DNA from: Leucobacter chironomi DSM 19883
GTDB lineage: Bacteria > Actinomycetota > Actinomycetes > Actinomycetales > Microbacteriaceae
Direction of reading: 5' to 3'
Length of the DNA: 64,000 nt
Assembly: GCF_000421845.1 (NCBI RefSeq)
Contig: NZ_ATXU01000009.1
Span: 62,001-126,000, forward strand
The notes under the pieces are model-generated. The model was not told the origin of the DNA and did not search any database. It saw only the letters and a list, made by a program, of their open reading frames with translations. Position 1 is the first letter of the stretch. Each line of letters begins with the position of its first letter. This document shows positions 23,881-32,087 of this stretch, piece by piece. The position numbers and the translations under genes were made by a program.

Positions 23881-24336
23881 TCAGGCGTCCCGACGCGGCT
23901 GCTCGGCGATGCGGCGGCAGAGCTCGCGCAGCTCGCGCATCTCGTCGGGCGAGAGTGCGGCGCCGAGCTCGCGCCCGACGCTCTTCGCGTGCGCCCGCCC
24001 GATCTCCCGCTGCACGCGTGCGCCCTCCTCGGTGAGCGAGATGCGCACGGCGCGTCCGTCGTCCGGGTCGGTCTCGCGGTGCAGCAGGCCGCGGGTCGTG
24101 AGACGGTCGATCATGCGCGAGAGGGCCGGCTGGCTGAGCAGCACGCCGTCCTGGATCTCGCAGAGGCGCAGCGGCCCGTCGCTCTTCGAGAGCGTGTAGA
24201 GCACGTCGTACTCTCGCATGCCCGCTTCATCCCACATGTCCTCCGCCGCGAACAGCGCTGTGAGGCGCGCGTGGGCGGTCATGAGCGACTCCCAGGCCTC
24301 GTTGGCGAGCCTGAGGTCGATGCGTTCGGTGCGCAT
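23881..24336 (-). CDS. MarR family transcriptional regulator
   Basis: A 151-residue winged-helix regulator: LRLCEIQDGVLLSQPALSRMIDRL is the recognition region and RETDPDDGRAVRISLTEEGARV the wing. It lies between the luciferase-like monooxygenase and its FMN reductase on the same strand, 24 bases after the former. An inverted repeat embedded in the operon promoter (25578-25597) is its likely operator, giving autoregulation of the whole set in response to an unknown aromatic or electrophilic ligand. Confidence 0.88.
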   Translation of the reverse strand: MRTERIDLRLANEAWESLMTAHARLTALFAAEDMWDEAGMREYDVLYTLSKSDGPLRLCEIQDGVLLSQPALSRMIDRLTTRGLLHRETDPDDGRAVRISLTEEGARVQREIGRAHAKSVGRELGAALSPDEMRELRELCRRIAEQPRRDA

Positions 24337-24360
24337 GGGGTTCTCCGATCGAGGGGCGGA

Positions 24361-25548
24361 TCAGCGGAGGCCGAAGCTCGCGCCCGGTGCTGCGGCGCTG
24401 TCGAGGTAGGGCGATCCGCCCGTCACGTTATCACCGCGGTTCGCGCGGGGCCGCGGCTGCCGCGGCGCCTCGTCGCCGTACTTGGCGCGTACGAGGCTGG
24501 CGTGGCTGGGGGCTTCGGGTGCTTCCGGGTCTCGTCGTGCGGCGAGCTCGCGGCGCAGCACGGGCACGACCTCCTCGCCGAGCAGGTCGAGCTGCTCGAG
24601 CACCGTCTTCAGGGGAAGGCCCGCGTGGTCGATGAGGAACATCTGGCGCTGGTAATCGCCGAAGATCTCGCGGAACGAGAGGGTCTTGTCGATGACCTCC
24701 TGGGGGCTGCCGACGGAGAGCGGGGTCTGGCTCATGAAGTCCTCCATGCGGGGACCGTGGCCGTAGACGGGCGCCTCGTCGAAGTAGGGGCGGAAGCCGG
24801 TGATGGCGTCCTGCGACTTCTTCGCGATGAAGGCCTGGCCGCCGAGCCCCACGATGGCCTGCTTGGCCGTCCCGTGCCCGTAGTGCTCGTAGCGCTCGCG
24901 GTAGAAGTTGATGAGGCGCAGCGAGTGCTCGCTCGGGGCGAAGATGTGGTTGGAGAAGAAGCCGTCGCCGTAGTAGGCCGCCTGCTCGGCGATCTCGGGG
25001 GTGCGGATCGAGCCGTGCCACACGAAGGGGGGCACGTCGTCGAGGGGGCGCGGGGTGCTCGTGAAGCCCTGCAGCGGCGTGCGGAAGTTGCCCTCGAAGT
25101 CGACGACGTCTTCGCGCCACAGCCGGTGCAGCAGGTTGTAGTTCTCGAGTGCGAGCGGCAGGGCGCTGCGGATGTCCTTGCCGAACCACGGGTAGACGGG
25201 CGCGGTGTTGCCACGGCCGAGCATGAGGTCCATGCGGCCCCCGGCGAGGTGCTGCAGCATCGCGTACTCCTCTGCGATGCGCACCGGGTCGTTCGTGGTG
25301 ATGAGCGTGGTGCTGGTGCTGAGCTTCAGCCTGTCGGTCTGCGCCGCGAGGTAGGCGAGGAAGGTGGTCGGGGTGGAGGAGAAGAACGGCGGGTTGTGGT
25401 GCTCGCCGATGGCGAAGACATCGAGTCCCACCTCTTCGGCGTGCTTCGCGATGGTGGCGAGGCCTTGAATGCGCTCCGCCTCGCTGGGGGTTTCGCCGCT
25501 GACCGGGTCGCGGGTCACGTCGCTGACCGAGAAGATCCCGAATTCCAT
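24361..25548 (-). CDS. LLM class flavin-dependent oxidoreductase, CE1758 family
   Basis: Luciferase-like monooxygenase with a TIM barrel, 395 residues, using FMNH2 made by the partner reductase. Typical segments are MEFGIFSVSDVT, FAIGEHHNPPFFSSTP, STSTTLITTNDPVRIAEEYAMLQHL, GRMDLMLGRGN and FFSNHIFAPSEH. The C-terminal ~45 residues are a polar, Arg/Ala-rich extension. ATG 25548 has GGAG upstream; a longer start at 25593 would lie inside the promoter. The two-component pairing with a CE1759-type reductase suggests oxygenation of a small, possibly toxic, organic molecule. Confidence 0.87.
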   Translation of the reverse strand: MEFGIFSVSDVTRDPVSGETPSEAERIQGLATIAKHAEEVGLDVFAIGEHHNPPFFSSTPTTFLAYLAAQTDRLKLSTSTTLITTNDPVRIAEEYAMLQHLAGGRMDLMLGRGNTAPVYPWFGKDIRSALPLALENYNLLHRLWREDVVDFEGNFRTPLQGFTSTPRPLDDVPPFVWHGSIRTPEIAEQAAYYGDGFFSNHIFAPSEHSLRLINFYRERYEHYGHGTAKQAIVGLGGQAFIAKKSQDAITGFRPYFDEAPVYGHGPRMEDFMSQTPLSVGSPQEVIDKTLSFREIFGDYQRQMFLIDHAGLPLKTVLEQLDLLGEEVVPVLRRELAARRDPEAPEAPSHASLVRAKYGDEAPRQPRPRANRGDNVTGGSPYLDSAAAPGASFGLR

Positions 25549-25576
25549 GGGGGGCTCCGTTTCTATCGTTGCGCCA

Positions 25577-25597
25577 ATTATATGCGCTTGCATGTAA
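25577..25597 (-). promoter_or_regulatory. promoter -10 and operator of the LLM operon
   Basis: On the minus strand a perfect TATAAT (25582-25577) overlaps an inverted repeat, TTATATGC (25578-25585) and GCATGTAA (25590-25597), with 7 of 8 matches. A MarR dimer bound here would cover the -10 box. A weak -35 (GTTAGA) lies 16 bases upstream. Confidence 0.65.
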
Positions 25598-25658
25598 ATC
25601 TAACGCGGATCGCGGAGGGATATTCCCGGGGTCTCGGGTGGATCTCCGGACGGCTCGC

Positions 25659-25698
25659 TTGACGCGCGCGGATCCTCATTTTAGACTGACTAGTCAGT
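25659..25698 (+). promoter_or_regulatory. promoter and TetR-type operator of the ABC ATPase/YhgE operon
   Basis: TTGACG (25659-25664) and TAGACT (25682-25687) are spaced by 17 bases. The perfect 14-base palindrome ACTGACTAGTCAGT (25685-25698) covers the end of the -10 and the predicted start site. The TetR gene at 28842, two genes downstream, is the likely ligand-responsive repressor. Confidence 0.8.
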
Positions 25699-25732
25699 TT
25701 AAGAATTTGAGTATCGAATCGACAGGAGCGAC

Positions 25733-26497
25733 GTGAGCACCACCGAAACCGTCGTCATCGCGGCAGCAGCCGGCGAGGATCGCGCACCGCGCGGATCCGC
25801 CTCCAGCCACGCCCCCGCACCCGCAGGCGAACCCGCACACGGCCCCAGCACCGTCGAGCTGCGAGCCGCGCACATTCGCGGCCCCCGCGGCCCCGTCTGC
25901 GGGCCCCTCACCGTGACGAGCCGCACCCCCGTCACCGTCGTTCTGGGCTCGCGCGGCAGCGGACGCACCTCGCTGCTGCTCGCCATCGCCGGCCGCATGC
26001 AGCTGAACGGCGGATCGCTCGCCACACTCGGCGCCACCGAACCGGCCGAGATCCGCCGCCTCACCGGCGTCGTCGGCTTCGAAGCCGTCGACGCGCTCGA
26101 ACCCTCCGTCACGCTCGCCGCCACACTGCGCGAGCGCCTCGGCTGGGCACTGCCCTGGTACCGGCGCACCCCGCGCATCACCCCGCAGCTCGCCCGCGAA
26201 CTGCTCGCCGACGCATTCGGCGACCTCGAGCAGCCCGACCCCGCGCTGCTCGTGCGCGACCTCGCCCCGGCCGAAGAGATGCTCGTGCGCGTCGCCCTCG
26301 CCCTCATCGAGCAGCCTCGGCTGCTCGTCGTCGACGACTTCGATGCCCTCCGCGACCCGGCCGATCGGGTGCTCGTCGCCGAACGGCTCAGCGACCTCGC
26401 GCAGCGAGGGATCCGCATCGTCGCCGCGACCAGCGATCCCGGCGATGCCGCGCTGTTCGCGGCAGCCGCGCCCGCTCCCACCCTCATCGAGCTCTGA
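25733..26497 (+). CDS. degenerate ABC-type ATP-binding protein paired with YhgE
   Basis: A 254-residue P-loop protein that looks like an ABC nucleotide-binding domain with altered catalytic motifs. Walker A is GSRGSGRTS, with Arg78 where lysine is expected; the signature LSGGQ is replaced by LAPAEEM; Walker B reads LLVVDDFDAL with Asp in the place of the catalytic Glu. The N-terminal 40 residues are Ala/Pro-rich. It precedes a YhgE/Pip gene by 34 bases in the same operon. It may bind nucleotide without normal ABC hydrolysis, acting as a regulatory partner of the membrane protein. I cannot say whether the Arg is typical of its subfamily. Confidence 0.75.
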   Translation: MSTTETVVIAAAAGEDRAPRGSASSHAPAPAGEPAHGPSTVELRAAHIRGPRGPVCGPLTVTSRTPVTVVLGSRGSGRTSLLLAIAGRMQLNGGSLATLGATEPAEIRRLTGVVGFEAVDALEPSVTLAATLRERLGWALPWYRRTPRITPQLARELLADAFGDLEQPDPALLVRDLAPAEEMLVRVALALIEQPRLLVVDDFDALRDPADRVLVAERLSDLAQRGIRIVAATSDPGDAALFAAAAPAPTLIEL

Positions 26498-26531
26498 GCG
26501 GCCGCGCGCCGCAGCAGCAGAAGGAACCCCC

Positions 26532-28763
26532 ATGTCACTGTTCACCCGCAGCACCGAGCTGAAGCGCTTCCGCCAGGGCACCCTGCCGAAGATCGCCCTC
26601 GGCGTGCTGCTCGTCATCCCCCTCATCTACGGCGCCCTCTACCTGTGGGCGTTCTGGGCACCCACCGACCACCTCGACAAGCTGCCCGTCGCGATCGTCA
26701 ACCTCGACGAACCCGCGGCGAAACCCGACGGCTCCCAACTCGCCGCCGGCGACGACGTGCTCGAACAGTTGCAGGAAGGAGGAGACCTCGACTGGCAGCC
26801 GCTCGACGCCGACGCGGCAGCGCGCGCCGTCGGCGACGGCGACGTCTACTTCTCCGTCACCATCCCGCGCGACTTCTCCAGCACTCTCGCAGGCCTGCAG
26901 GACGACCCCAAGGCCGGGCAGATCGAAGTCGTCTACAACGACAACAACTCCTTCCTCGCCTCGACCCTCGGCAAGCAGGCCATGGTGCAGCTGCGCGATG
27001 CCGTGGGCGAGACCGCCACCCAGACCGCGGCCGAGCAGGTGCTCGTGGGCGTCGAGAAGCTGAGTGACGGCACCCGCAAAGCCGCCGACGCGGCCGGCAC
27101 CCTCGAAACCGGCACCGCGCAGGTGGCAGCAGGCAGCAGCAAGCTCAGCGCCGGCCTCGGCGAACTCGCCGAGGGCACCGCGCAGATCTCGGCGAAGTCG
27201 CCCGAACTCGTCGCCGGCACCCAGCGGCTCGCCAGCGGAGCCGATCGCGCCCGTGACGGCAGTGCGCAGCTCAGCGCCGGGGCCGGCACGCTCGCGTCGA
27301 AGACCGCCGAGCTGGCGACGGGCAGCCAGGCCCTCGCCGACGGTACTCACACGCTCGTGGGCGCGGGCACGAACCTCGCCGACGGCGCGAGCTCGCTCTC
27401 AGACGGGCTCTCCCAGCTCAGCGCCGGTGCGGCGCAGCTCGACTCCGCGGCAGCCACGGCATCGAGCGGCGCCGCGGGCGTGAGCGCCGGTGCGGCGCAG
27501 CTCGCCACGGGCGCCGAGAACATCGCAGCGCTCGCCGCCGCGAACCCGGCGATGACACTCGCAGAACTCGACGCCGCGCTGCAGTCGCGCGGCACCTCGC
27601 TCCAGGCCTTTGCCGCCGGTGCGGGCCAGGTCCGTGACGGGTCCGCGCAGCTCGCCGACGGCACGACGCAGATTGCCGGTGGTGCCGCTGTTCTCAACGC
27701 CTCGCTGCAGCAGGCCTCCGGCGGTGCGCAGCTGCTCGCGGACGGCGCCGGTCAGCTGCGCGACGGGATCTCCCAGCTCGACGAGAAAACAGGCCTGCTC
27801 AGCACGGGTGCCGCCCAGCTCTCCGGCGGCGCTACCACCCTCGCCTCGAAAAGCGGGGAGCTCGCGAGTGGTGTGCAGCAGCTGTCGGACGGTGCGGGCG
27901 CGCTCGCTTCGAAGACGCCCGAACTCGCTGCCGGCGCCCAGAAGCTCGACGCCGGCGCGCAGCAGGCGAGCGAGAAGTCGCAGCAGCTCGCCGAAGGGGC
28001 CGGCAAGGTCGACGATGGTGCCGGAACCTTCGCGGAGCAGCTCGCCGACGGCGCCGCCGAAGCCCCCGACTTCGCCCCGGGCCAGGGCGACCGCATCGCC
28101 GAGACCATGGCGGCCCCGGTCGAGCTCGCCGAGCACACCGAGAACGAGGTGCAAGGCTTCGGTGAGGGCTTCGCCCCGTTCTTCATCGCGCTCGCCTCGT
28201 TCGTCGGGGCGCTCATCACCTGGCTGATTCTGCGGCCGCTGCCGCGCCGCCCGCTCGCCTCGAACGTGTCGGGTCTGCGGTCCGTGCTCACCGGCTTCTG
28301 GCCGGCTGCGCTCATCGGCGTCGGTCAGGTGGCCATCATGATGCTCGTGCTGGTGTTCGGCATCGGCATGCGCCCCGCGCACTGGATGGGCATGGCCGCG
28401 TTCATGCTGCTCGTCACCCTCGCCTTCCTGGCGCTGCAGCAGATGTTCATCGCGCTGCTCGGCACCGCGACCGGCCGGGTGGTGAGCCTTGTGCTGCTGA
28501 TGCTCATGCTGTCCTCGTCGGGCGGCACCTACCCGGTCGAGACGACGCCCGCGTTCTTCCAGGCGCTGCACCCGTTCATGCCCGCCTCCTACGTGGTCGA
28601 GGGGCTGCGGCAGCTGATCGGCGGCGGCATCGACGCGCGGTTCTGGGGTTCGCTGCTCGTGATGGTCGGCGTGCTCGTCGGCTCGCTCGCGATCAGCGCA
28701 GTGGCGGCTCGACGGCAGAAGATGTGGACGATCAAGCGTCTGCACCCGGAGCTCGCGATCTGA
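26532..28763 (+). CDS. YhgE/Pip domain membrane protein
   Basis: A 743-residue membrane protein. One N-terminal helix (KIALGVLLVIPLIYGALYLW) is followed by a large extracytoplasmic part, and about five C-terminal helices form an ABC-2-like membrane domain from roughly residue 550. The middle (about residues 180-520) is an Ala/Gly-rich coiled-coil array of repeats of the type LxxGAxxLxxG, longer and more regular than the rest. The family includes phage-infection protein and EsaA/YueB, exposed proteins used by phages or by type VII secretion. Here it is preceded by a degenerate ABC ATPase and followed by a TetR gene. The cargo or function is unknown. Confidence 0.85.
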   Translation: MSLFTRSTELKRFRQGTLPKIALGVLLVIPLIYGALYLWAFWAPTDHLDKLPVAIVNLDEPAAKPDGSQLAAGDDVLEQLQEGGDLDWQPLDADAAARAVGDGDVYFSVTIPRDFSSTLAGLQDDPKAGQIEVVYNDNNSFLASTLGKQAMVQLRDAVGETATQTAAEQVLVGVEKLSDGTRKAADAAGTLETGTAQVAAGSSKLSAGLGELAEGTAQISAKSPELVAGTQRLASGADRARDGSAQLSAGAGTLASKTAELATGSQALADGTHTLVGAGTNLADGASSLSDGLSQLSAGAAQLDSAAATASSGAAGVSAGAAQLATGAENIAALAAANPAMTLAELDAALQSRGTSLQAFAAGAGQVRDGSAQLADGTTQIAGGAAVLNASLQQASGGAQLLADGAGQLRDGISQLDEKTGLLSTGAAQLSGGATTLASKSGELASGVQQLSDGAGALASKTPELAAGAQKLDAGAQQASEKSQQLAEGAGKVDDGAGTFAEQLADGAAEAPDFAPGQGDRIAETMAAPVELAEHTENEVQGFGEGFAPFFIALASFVGALITWLILRPLPRRPLASNVSGLRSVLTGFWPAALIGVGQVAIMMLVLVFGIGMRPAHWMGMAAFMLLVTLAFLALQQMFIALLGTATGRVVSLVLLMLMLSSSGGTYPVETTPAFFQALHPFMPASYVVEGLRQLIGGGIDARFWGSLLVMVGVLVGSLAISAVAARRQKMWTIKRLHPELAI

Positions 28764-28773
28764 GGCGCGCGAT

Positions 28774-28826
28774 CACCCCGCCGCCGCGATCCTGTCGTTC
28801 GCGGGATCGGGCACGGCGGCGGGGTG
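28774..28826 (+). terminator. long hairpin between yhgE-like gene and tetR
   Basis: CACCCCGCCGCCG (28774-28786) pairs perfectly with CGGCGGCGGGGTG (28814-28826), and an inner CGATCC/GGATCG extends the stem. No T-run follows. It ends 15 bases before the TetR ATG, so it may terminate or attenuate read-through and could mask the regulator's ribosome site. Confidence 0.6.
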
Positions 28827-28841
28827 CGAGAGGATAGGACC

Positions 28842-29411
28842 ATGGCACGGGTGAACACGAAGCAGCTCATCACCGAGGCGGCGGTTCGCGTCGCCGCGCA
28901 GCAGGGGATCAGCGGTGCGTCGATGGATCAGATCGCCGAGGCCGCGGGAGTGGCGAAGGGCAGCCTGTACTACAACTTCTCGTCGAAGGACGCGATCTTC
29001 GAGCAGGTGATGCGCGACGGCTTCGAACGGCTCGGGGCCGCGGTCGACGAGGCGCGATCGCAGGCGGCGGGCGACCCGGCTCGCCTGCCGCGCGCGGTCG
29101 CCGCCGCCACCCTCGAGACCCTTCGGGGCAACCTCGACCTCGCCAAGCTCATGGCGTCCGAGATCTTCCGCACCGACCGGGCGTGGGCGGGCGCGATGGA
29201 GCTCGCCCGCTCCTCGGTCGTGGTGCGCTACCGAGACGTGCTGCGCGAGGCCGAAGCGGCGCGGGGCGGCCCCCGTGCGAGCGAGGAGATCACCGAGACC
29301 GCGGGCGCAGCCTTCTTCGGCGCGCTCGCGGGCGCCTGCCTCGACTGGCTCCTGTTCCGCCGCGATCAGAGCGTCGACCAGGTGCTCGACCAGGTGCTGC
29401 GCGGCTACTGA
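28842..29411 (+). CDS. TetR/AcrR family transcriptional regulator
   Basis: A 189-residue regulator with the helix-turn-helix ISGASMDQIAEAAGVAKGSLYYNFSSKDAIFEQV, a textbook TetR recognition region. The C-terminal domain is all-helical (FRTDRAWAGAMELARSS). AGAGGA sits about 7 bases before ATG 28842; an earlier in-frame start adds only six residues and has no ribosome site. The perfect palindrome in the promoter at 25685-25698 upstream of the degenerate ATPase/YhgE pair makes those genes, and itself by read-through, the probable targets. Confidence 0.87.
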   Translation: MARVNTKQLITEAAVRVAAQQGISGASMDQIAEAAGVAKGSLYYNFSSKDAIFEQVMRDGFERLGAAVDEARSQAAGDPARLPRAVAAATLETLRGNLDLAKLMASEIFRTDRAWAGAMELARSSVVVRYRDVLREAEAARGGPRASEEITETAGAAFFGALAGACLDWLLFRRDQSVDQVLDQVLRGY

Positions 29412-29460
29412 GGTCGACACCGAGGGTCGCGAGCGGCCCTCTCCGCCGCCCGGTCAGAGG

Positions 29461-29940
29461 CTAGCCGCTCCGAGACTGCGGCGTGCTTTCGCCGCCGTCG
29501 TGCGGGTGGGAGACGGGCGAGAGCCGTGCGGGCAGCTCGTAGACCCGCGAGTCGAGGGTGGCGATCTGCGCTGACAGGCGATCGTCGATTCGTGCTACTT
29601 GACCCGAAAGACGAGTGTCGAGCTCGCCGACTCGTGCGTCGAGCTTGCTGATCTGCGTGCCGAGGTTCGTCTCCACCTGGTCGATCCGGGTGTGGAGGTT
29701 CGTTTCGACTTGGTCGATCCGGGTGTGGAGGTTCGTTTCGACTTGGTCGATCCGGGTGTGGAGATCCGTCTCGACCTTGTCAATCCGCGCGCCGAGATTC
29801 GTATCGACCCCGTCTACGCGTGAGCCGAGGGCCTGGAACTGCGCCCCGACTCTCAGCTCGATGCGACGCACCGCGCCGAGTAGTGCCGTGAGAATGCTGA
29901 GGACGCCGAGCACGACGGTGATCAGTGTGGCGAAGTCCAT
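29461..29940 (-). CDS. membrane-anchored coiled-coil protein with 11-residue repeats
   Basis: A 159-residue protein I do not recognise. One N-terminal membrane helix (MDFATLITVVLGVLSILTAL) is followed by a long helix whose central part repeats the 11-residue unit IDQVETNLHTR three times almost exactly, with more diverged units before and after (IDKVETDLHTR, VDGVDTNLGAR, LDARVGELDTR). Such hendecad repeats make a right-handed coiled coil, as in apolipoprotein-like or Laminin-like bacterial proteins. GGAG lies 8 bases before the ATG. Nothing nearby indicates a partner; it stands alone between a convergent TetR gene and the aminotransferase. Confidence 0.7.
   Translation of the reverse strand: MDFATLITVVLGVLSILTALLGAVRRIELRVGAQFQALGSRVDGVDTNLGARIDKVETDLHTRIDQVETNLHTRIDQVETNLHTRIDQVETNLGTQISKLDARVGELDTRLSGQVARIDDRLSAQIATLDSRVYELPARLSPVSHPHDGGESTPQSRSG
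29678..29776 (-). repeat. 33-bp tandem repeat inside the coiled-coil gene
   Basis: The word TGGTCGATCCGGGTGTGGAG recurs at 29678, 29711 and 29744, an exact 33-base period equal to 11 codons. Near identity of the copies at the DNA level, beyond what protein sequence needs, points to recent expansion by slippage or recombination, and hence likely length variation between strains. Confidence 0.9.
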
Positions 29941-30108
29941 GTCAGTTGCTCCAAACCCGCACGGCTTGAGACTGAAGAGTTGTCACCGATACTAGTCAGC
30001 ATTCTGCTCCGCGTGGCCGGAGGGGTGTGATTGTGAGCAACTCGGTCGTTTCGGCGCTGATTCGAGACCTGTGGGCGGAGTGCCCGCCCGCGCAGCGCGG
30101 CGGATGCG

Positions 30109-30150
30109 CGAAGGGCCGGTCGGGATCGCGTGATCCAGACCGGCCCTTCG
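30109..30150. terminator. bidirectional hairpin terminator downstream of the aminotransferase
   Basis: CGAAGGGCCGGTC (30109-30121) pairs perfectly with GACCGGCCCTTCG (30138-30150), and GGATC/GATCC continues the stem to a GCGT tetraloop. It lies 29 bases beyond the stop of the minus-strand aminotransferase. Confidence 0.75.
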
Positions 30151-30178
30151 GCTCTGAGGGGCGGTGGCCCCGCAGGCG

Positions 30179-31381
30179 CTACTCGGAGAGCAGCGCCTGG
30201 ATGCGGCGCACGCCCTCGACGAGCGCCTCGTCGCCCAGCGCATAGCTGAAGCGCAGGTATCCCGAGGGGCCGAACGCCTCGCCGGGAACCGCGGCGACCT
30301 CGGCCTCGGAGAGGATCAGGTCGGCCAGCTCGAGCGACGTCGTCGGGGTGACGCCGCGGATCTCGCGGCCGAGCGCACCGGTCACGTCGACGTAGGCGTA
30401 GAAGGCGCCCTCCGGCGTGGGGCAGTTGAAGCCGGGCACGCGGTTCAGCTCTTCGACGATGAGCTTGCGGCGGCGGTCGAAGGCGAGTCGCATCTGCTCG
30501 ATCGGTTCCTGGGAACCGGTGAGCGCTGCGATGGCCGCGCGCTGCGCAATGTTGTTGACGTTCGAGCAGAGGTGCGACTGCAGGTTCGCCGCGCCCTTCA
30601 TGACGTCGGCCGGCCCGACCATCCAGCCCAGGCGCCAGCCTGTCATCGCGTAGGTCTTCGCCACGCCGTTCACGAGGATCGTGCGGTCCTGCAGGGCCGG
30701 CACGGCCTCGACGATCGACACGGCGCGCACGCCGTCGTATACAAGGTTCTGGTAGATCTCGTCGGCGACGACCCATAGGCCGTTCGCCTCCGCCCACTCA
30801 CCGATCGCCCGAGTCTCCTCGGGGGAGTAGACGGCGCCCGTCGGGTTGGAGGGGGACACGAAGAGCAGCACCTTGGTGCGCTCCGTGCGGGCCGCTTCGA
30901 GCTGTTCGACGGTCACCTTGTAACCCTGATCCGCGCCGGCGAACACCTCGACGGGCACGCCGTCGGCGAGCTGGATCGCCTCGGGGTAGGTGGTCCAGTA
31001 CGGGGCGGGGACGAGCACCTCGTCGCCCGGATCGAGCAGCACCTGGAACGACTGGTAGACGGCCTGCTTGCCGCCGTTCGTCACGATCACCTGCGAGGCG
31101 GGCACATTCCAGCCCGAGTCGCGCGCGGTCTTCGCGGCGATCGCCTCGCGCAGCTCGGGCAGGCCCGTGGCGGCGGTGTAGCGGAAGTTCTTCGGGTCGT
31201 CGAGCGCTGCGCGGGCGGCGTCGACGATGTGCTCGGGGGTGGCGAAATCGGGCTCGCCTGCGGCGTAGCTGATCACGGGGCGGCCCTCGGCCTGGAGGGC
31301 CTTCGCCTTGGCGTCGACCTTGAGGGTCGCGGACTCGGCGATAGCGGCGATCTTCTTCGAAAGACGGGAGGTAGTGGTCAC
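30179..31381 (-). CDS. pyridoxal phosphate-dependent aminotransferase (AspC type)
   Basis: Class I/II aminotransferase of 400 residues, probably aspartate aminotransferase linking oxaloacetate and 2-oxoglutarate pools. It shows [13 protein letters not shown] at the N-terminus, [15 protein letters not shown] with the substrate-contact Asn, [13 protein letters not shown], and the PLP lysine in [14 protein letters not shown]; the C-terminal FSYALGDE holds the carboxylate-binding region. The GTG at 31381 is chosen because a TAGGCT -10 box (31394-31389) stands 7 bases before it, giving a leaderless message; longer in-frame reading would cross the promoter and tRNA. Location next to secE-nusG is common in actinobacteria. 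Confidence 0.88.
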   Translation of the reverse strand: MTTTSRLSKKIAAIAESATLKVDAKAKALQAEGRPVISYAAGEPDFATPEHIVDAARAALDDPKNFRYTAATGLPELREAIAAKTARDSGWNVPASQVIVTNGGKQAVYQSFQVLLDPGDEVLVPAPYWTTYPEAIQLADGVPVEVFAGADQGYKVTVEQLEAARTERTKVLLFVSPSNPTGAVYSPEETRAIGEWAEANGLWVVADEIYQNLVYDGVRAVSIVEAVPALQDRTILVNGVAKTYAMTGWRLGWMVGPADVMKGAANLQSHLCSNVNNIAQRAAIAALTGSQEPIEQMRLAFDRRRKLIVEELNRVPGFNCPTPEGAFYAYVDVTGALGREIRGVTPTTSLELADLILSEAEVAAVPGEAFGPSGYLRFSYALGDEALVEGVRRIQALLSE

Positions 31382-31388
31382 CTGGACA

Positions 31389-31394
31389 AGCCTA
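31389..31394 (-). promoter_or_regulatory. -10 box of leaderless promoter for the aminotransferase
   Basis: TAGGCT on the minus strand is followed by 7 bases and then GTG 31381, with no ribosome site between. The -35 region is not recognisable. Confidence 0.6.
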
Positions 31395-31529
31395 CCCGCT
31401 GAAGGATGCCGGGAGCGGTGTCTCGGAGGGGGATCCCAGGTCGTGGCGGGCCGATCGGGCGCCGCGCCCGTCGCCGCGCACCGGGTCGGCGGCGAGGTGG
31501 CGCCGGGTCGGCGGCGAGGCGGCGCCGGT

Positions 31530-31558
31530 TCGACAAGCGGGGTCGGATCGCGTAGAGT
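31530..31558 (+). promoter_or_regulatory. promoter for tRNA-Trp and secE
   Basis: TCGACA (31530-31535) and TAGAGT (31553-31558) are 17 bases apart and point toward the tRNA. A small hairpin (GGTGA/TCACC, 31566-31582) lies in the transcribed leader. Confidence 0.6.
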
Positions 31559-31629
31559 GATCCACGGTGATTGACTTTCACCAAAATTTCTTATGCCCGC
31601 AGGGCAGACGGTGAGAGTCGCAATCCCAT

Positions 31630-31702
31630 AGGGCGGTGGCGCAATTGGTAGCGCAGCGGTCTCCAAAACCGCAGGTTGCAGGTTCGAGTCCTGTCCGCCC
31701 TG
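31630..31702 (+). tRNA. tRNA-Trp (anticodon CCA)
   Basis: A full cloverleaf of 73 bases: acceptor stem AGGGCGG with CCGCCCT, D-arm GCGC/GCGC, anticodon stem GCGGT/ACCGC closing the loop CTCCAAA with anticodon CCA, T-arm GCAGG/CCTGT with loop TTCGAGT, discriminator G. The 3' CCA is encoded at 31703-31705. The order tRNA-Trp, secE, nusG, rplK, rplA is the standard actinobacterial arrangement. Confidence 0.97.
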
Positions 31703-31756
31703 CCACATCCCGCTCGGGGCGAGAGCCCCGGACGGGTGGATCGAAAGGACACGCGA

Positions 31757-32032
31757 GTGAGCAGCAGTGAAGTCGAGGAGAGCGGCGGCGGCCTGGTCGA
31801 GCGCGCCAAGGCTGATCGCGCTGCGAAGCGCAACTGGTTCAGCCGGATCGTCCTGTTCATCCAGCAGGTGATCGCCGAGCTGAAGAAGGTCGTCACTCCG
31901 ACCCGCAAGGAGCTCATCAACTTCACCCTCGTGGTGATCGCGTTCGTCCTGATCATGATGGGCCTCGTGTGGGTGCTCGATCAGGCCTTCGGCTGGGTGA
32001 CCGTCTTCATCTTCGGCACGCCGCTCGCCTGA
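31757..32032 (+). CDS. secE: preprotein translocase subunit SecE
   Basis: Small essential subunit of the SecYEG channel, 91 residues. A polar N-terminus leads to the amphipathic helix [20 protein letters not shown], whose KKVxxPTRKEL is the family signature, then a single membrane helix [23 protein letters not shown] 31757 has GAAAGGA upstream. It lies just after tRNA-Trp and 55 bases before nusG and is probably transcribed with both. Confidence 0.95.
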   Translation: MSSSEVEESGGGLVERAKADRAAKRNWFSRIVLFIQQVIAELKKVVTPTRKELINFTLVVIAFVLIMMGLVWVLDQAFGWVTVFIFGTPLA

Positions 32033-32087
32033 CCTGCGGGCCGGTGAGCGTCCGATCCCGAACCCCGATCAAGGAAAGCAAGAGCAG

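Noticed and set aside
26343-26531. N-terminal extension of the YhgE-like protein
   Set aside because: It overlaps the ATPase gene in another frame and lacks a ribosome site; ATG 26532 with AAGGAA begins the conserved membrane helix.
29678-29776. CRISPR-like array
   Set aside because: Repeats are contiguous, in frame and code for an 11-residue coiled-coil unit; there are no spacers or cas genes.
31382-31708. N-terminal extension of the aminotransferase across the tRNA-Trp region
   Set aside because: The extension is antisense tRNA sequence and crosses a -10 box; GTG 31381 with a leaderless promoter is better.
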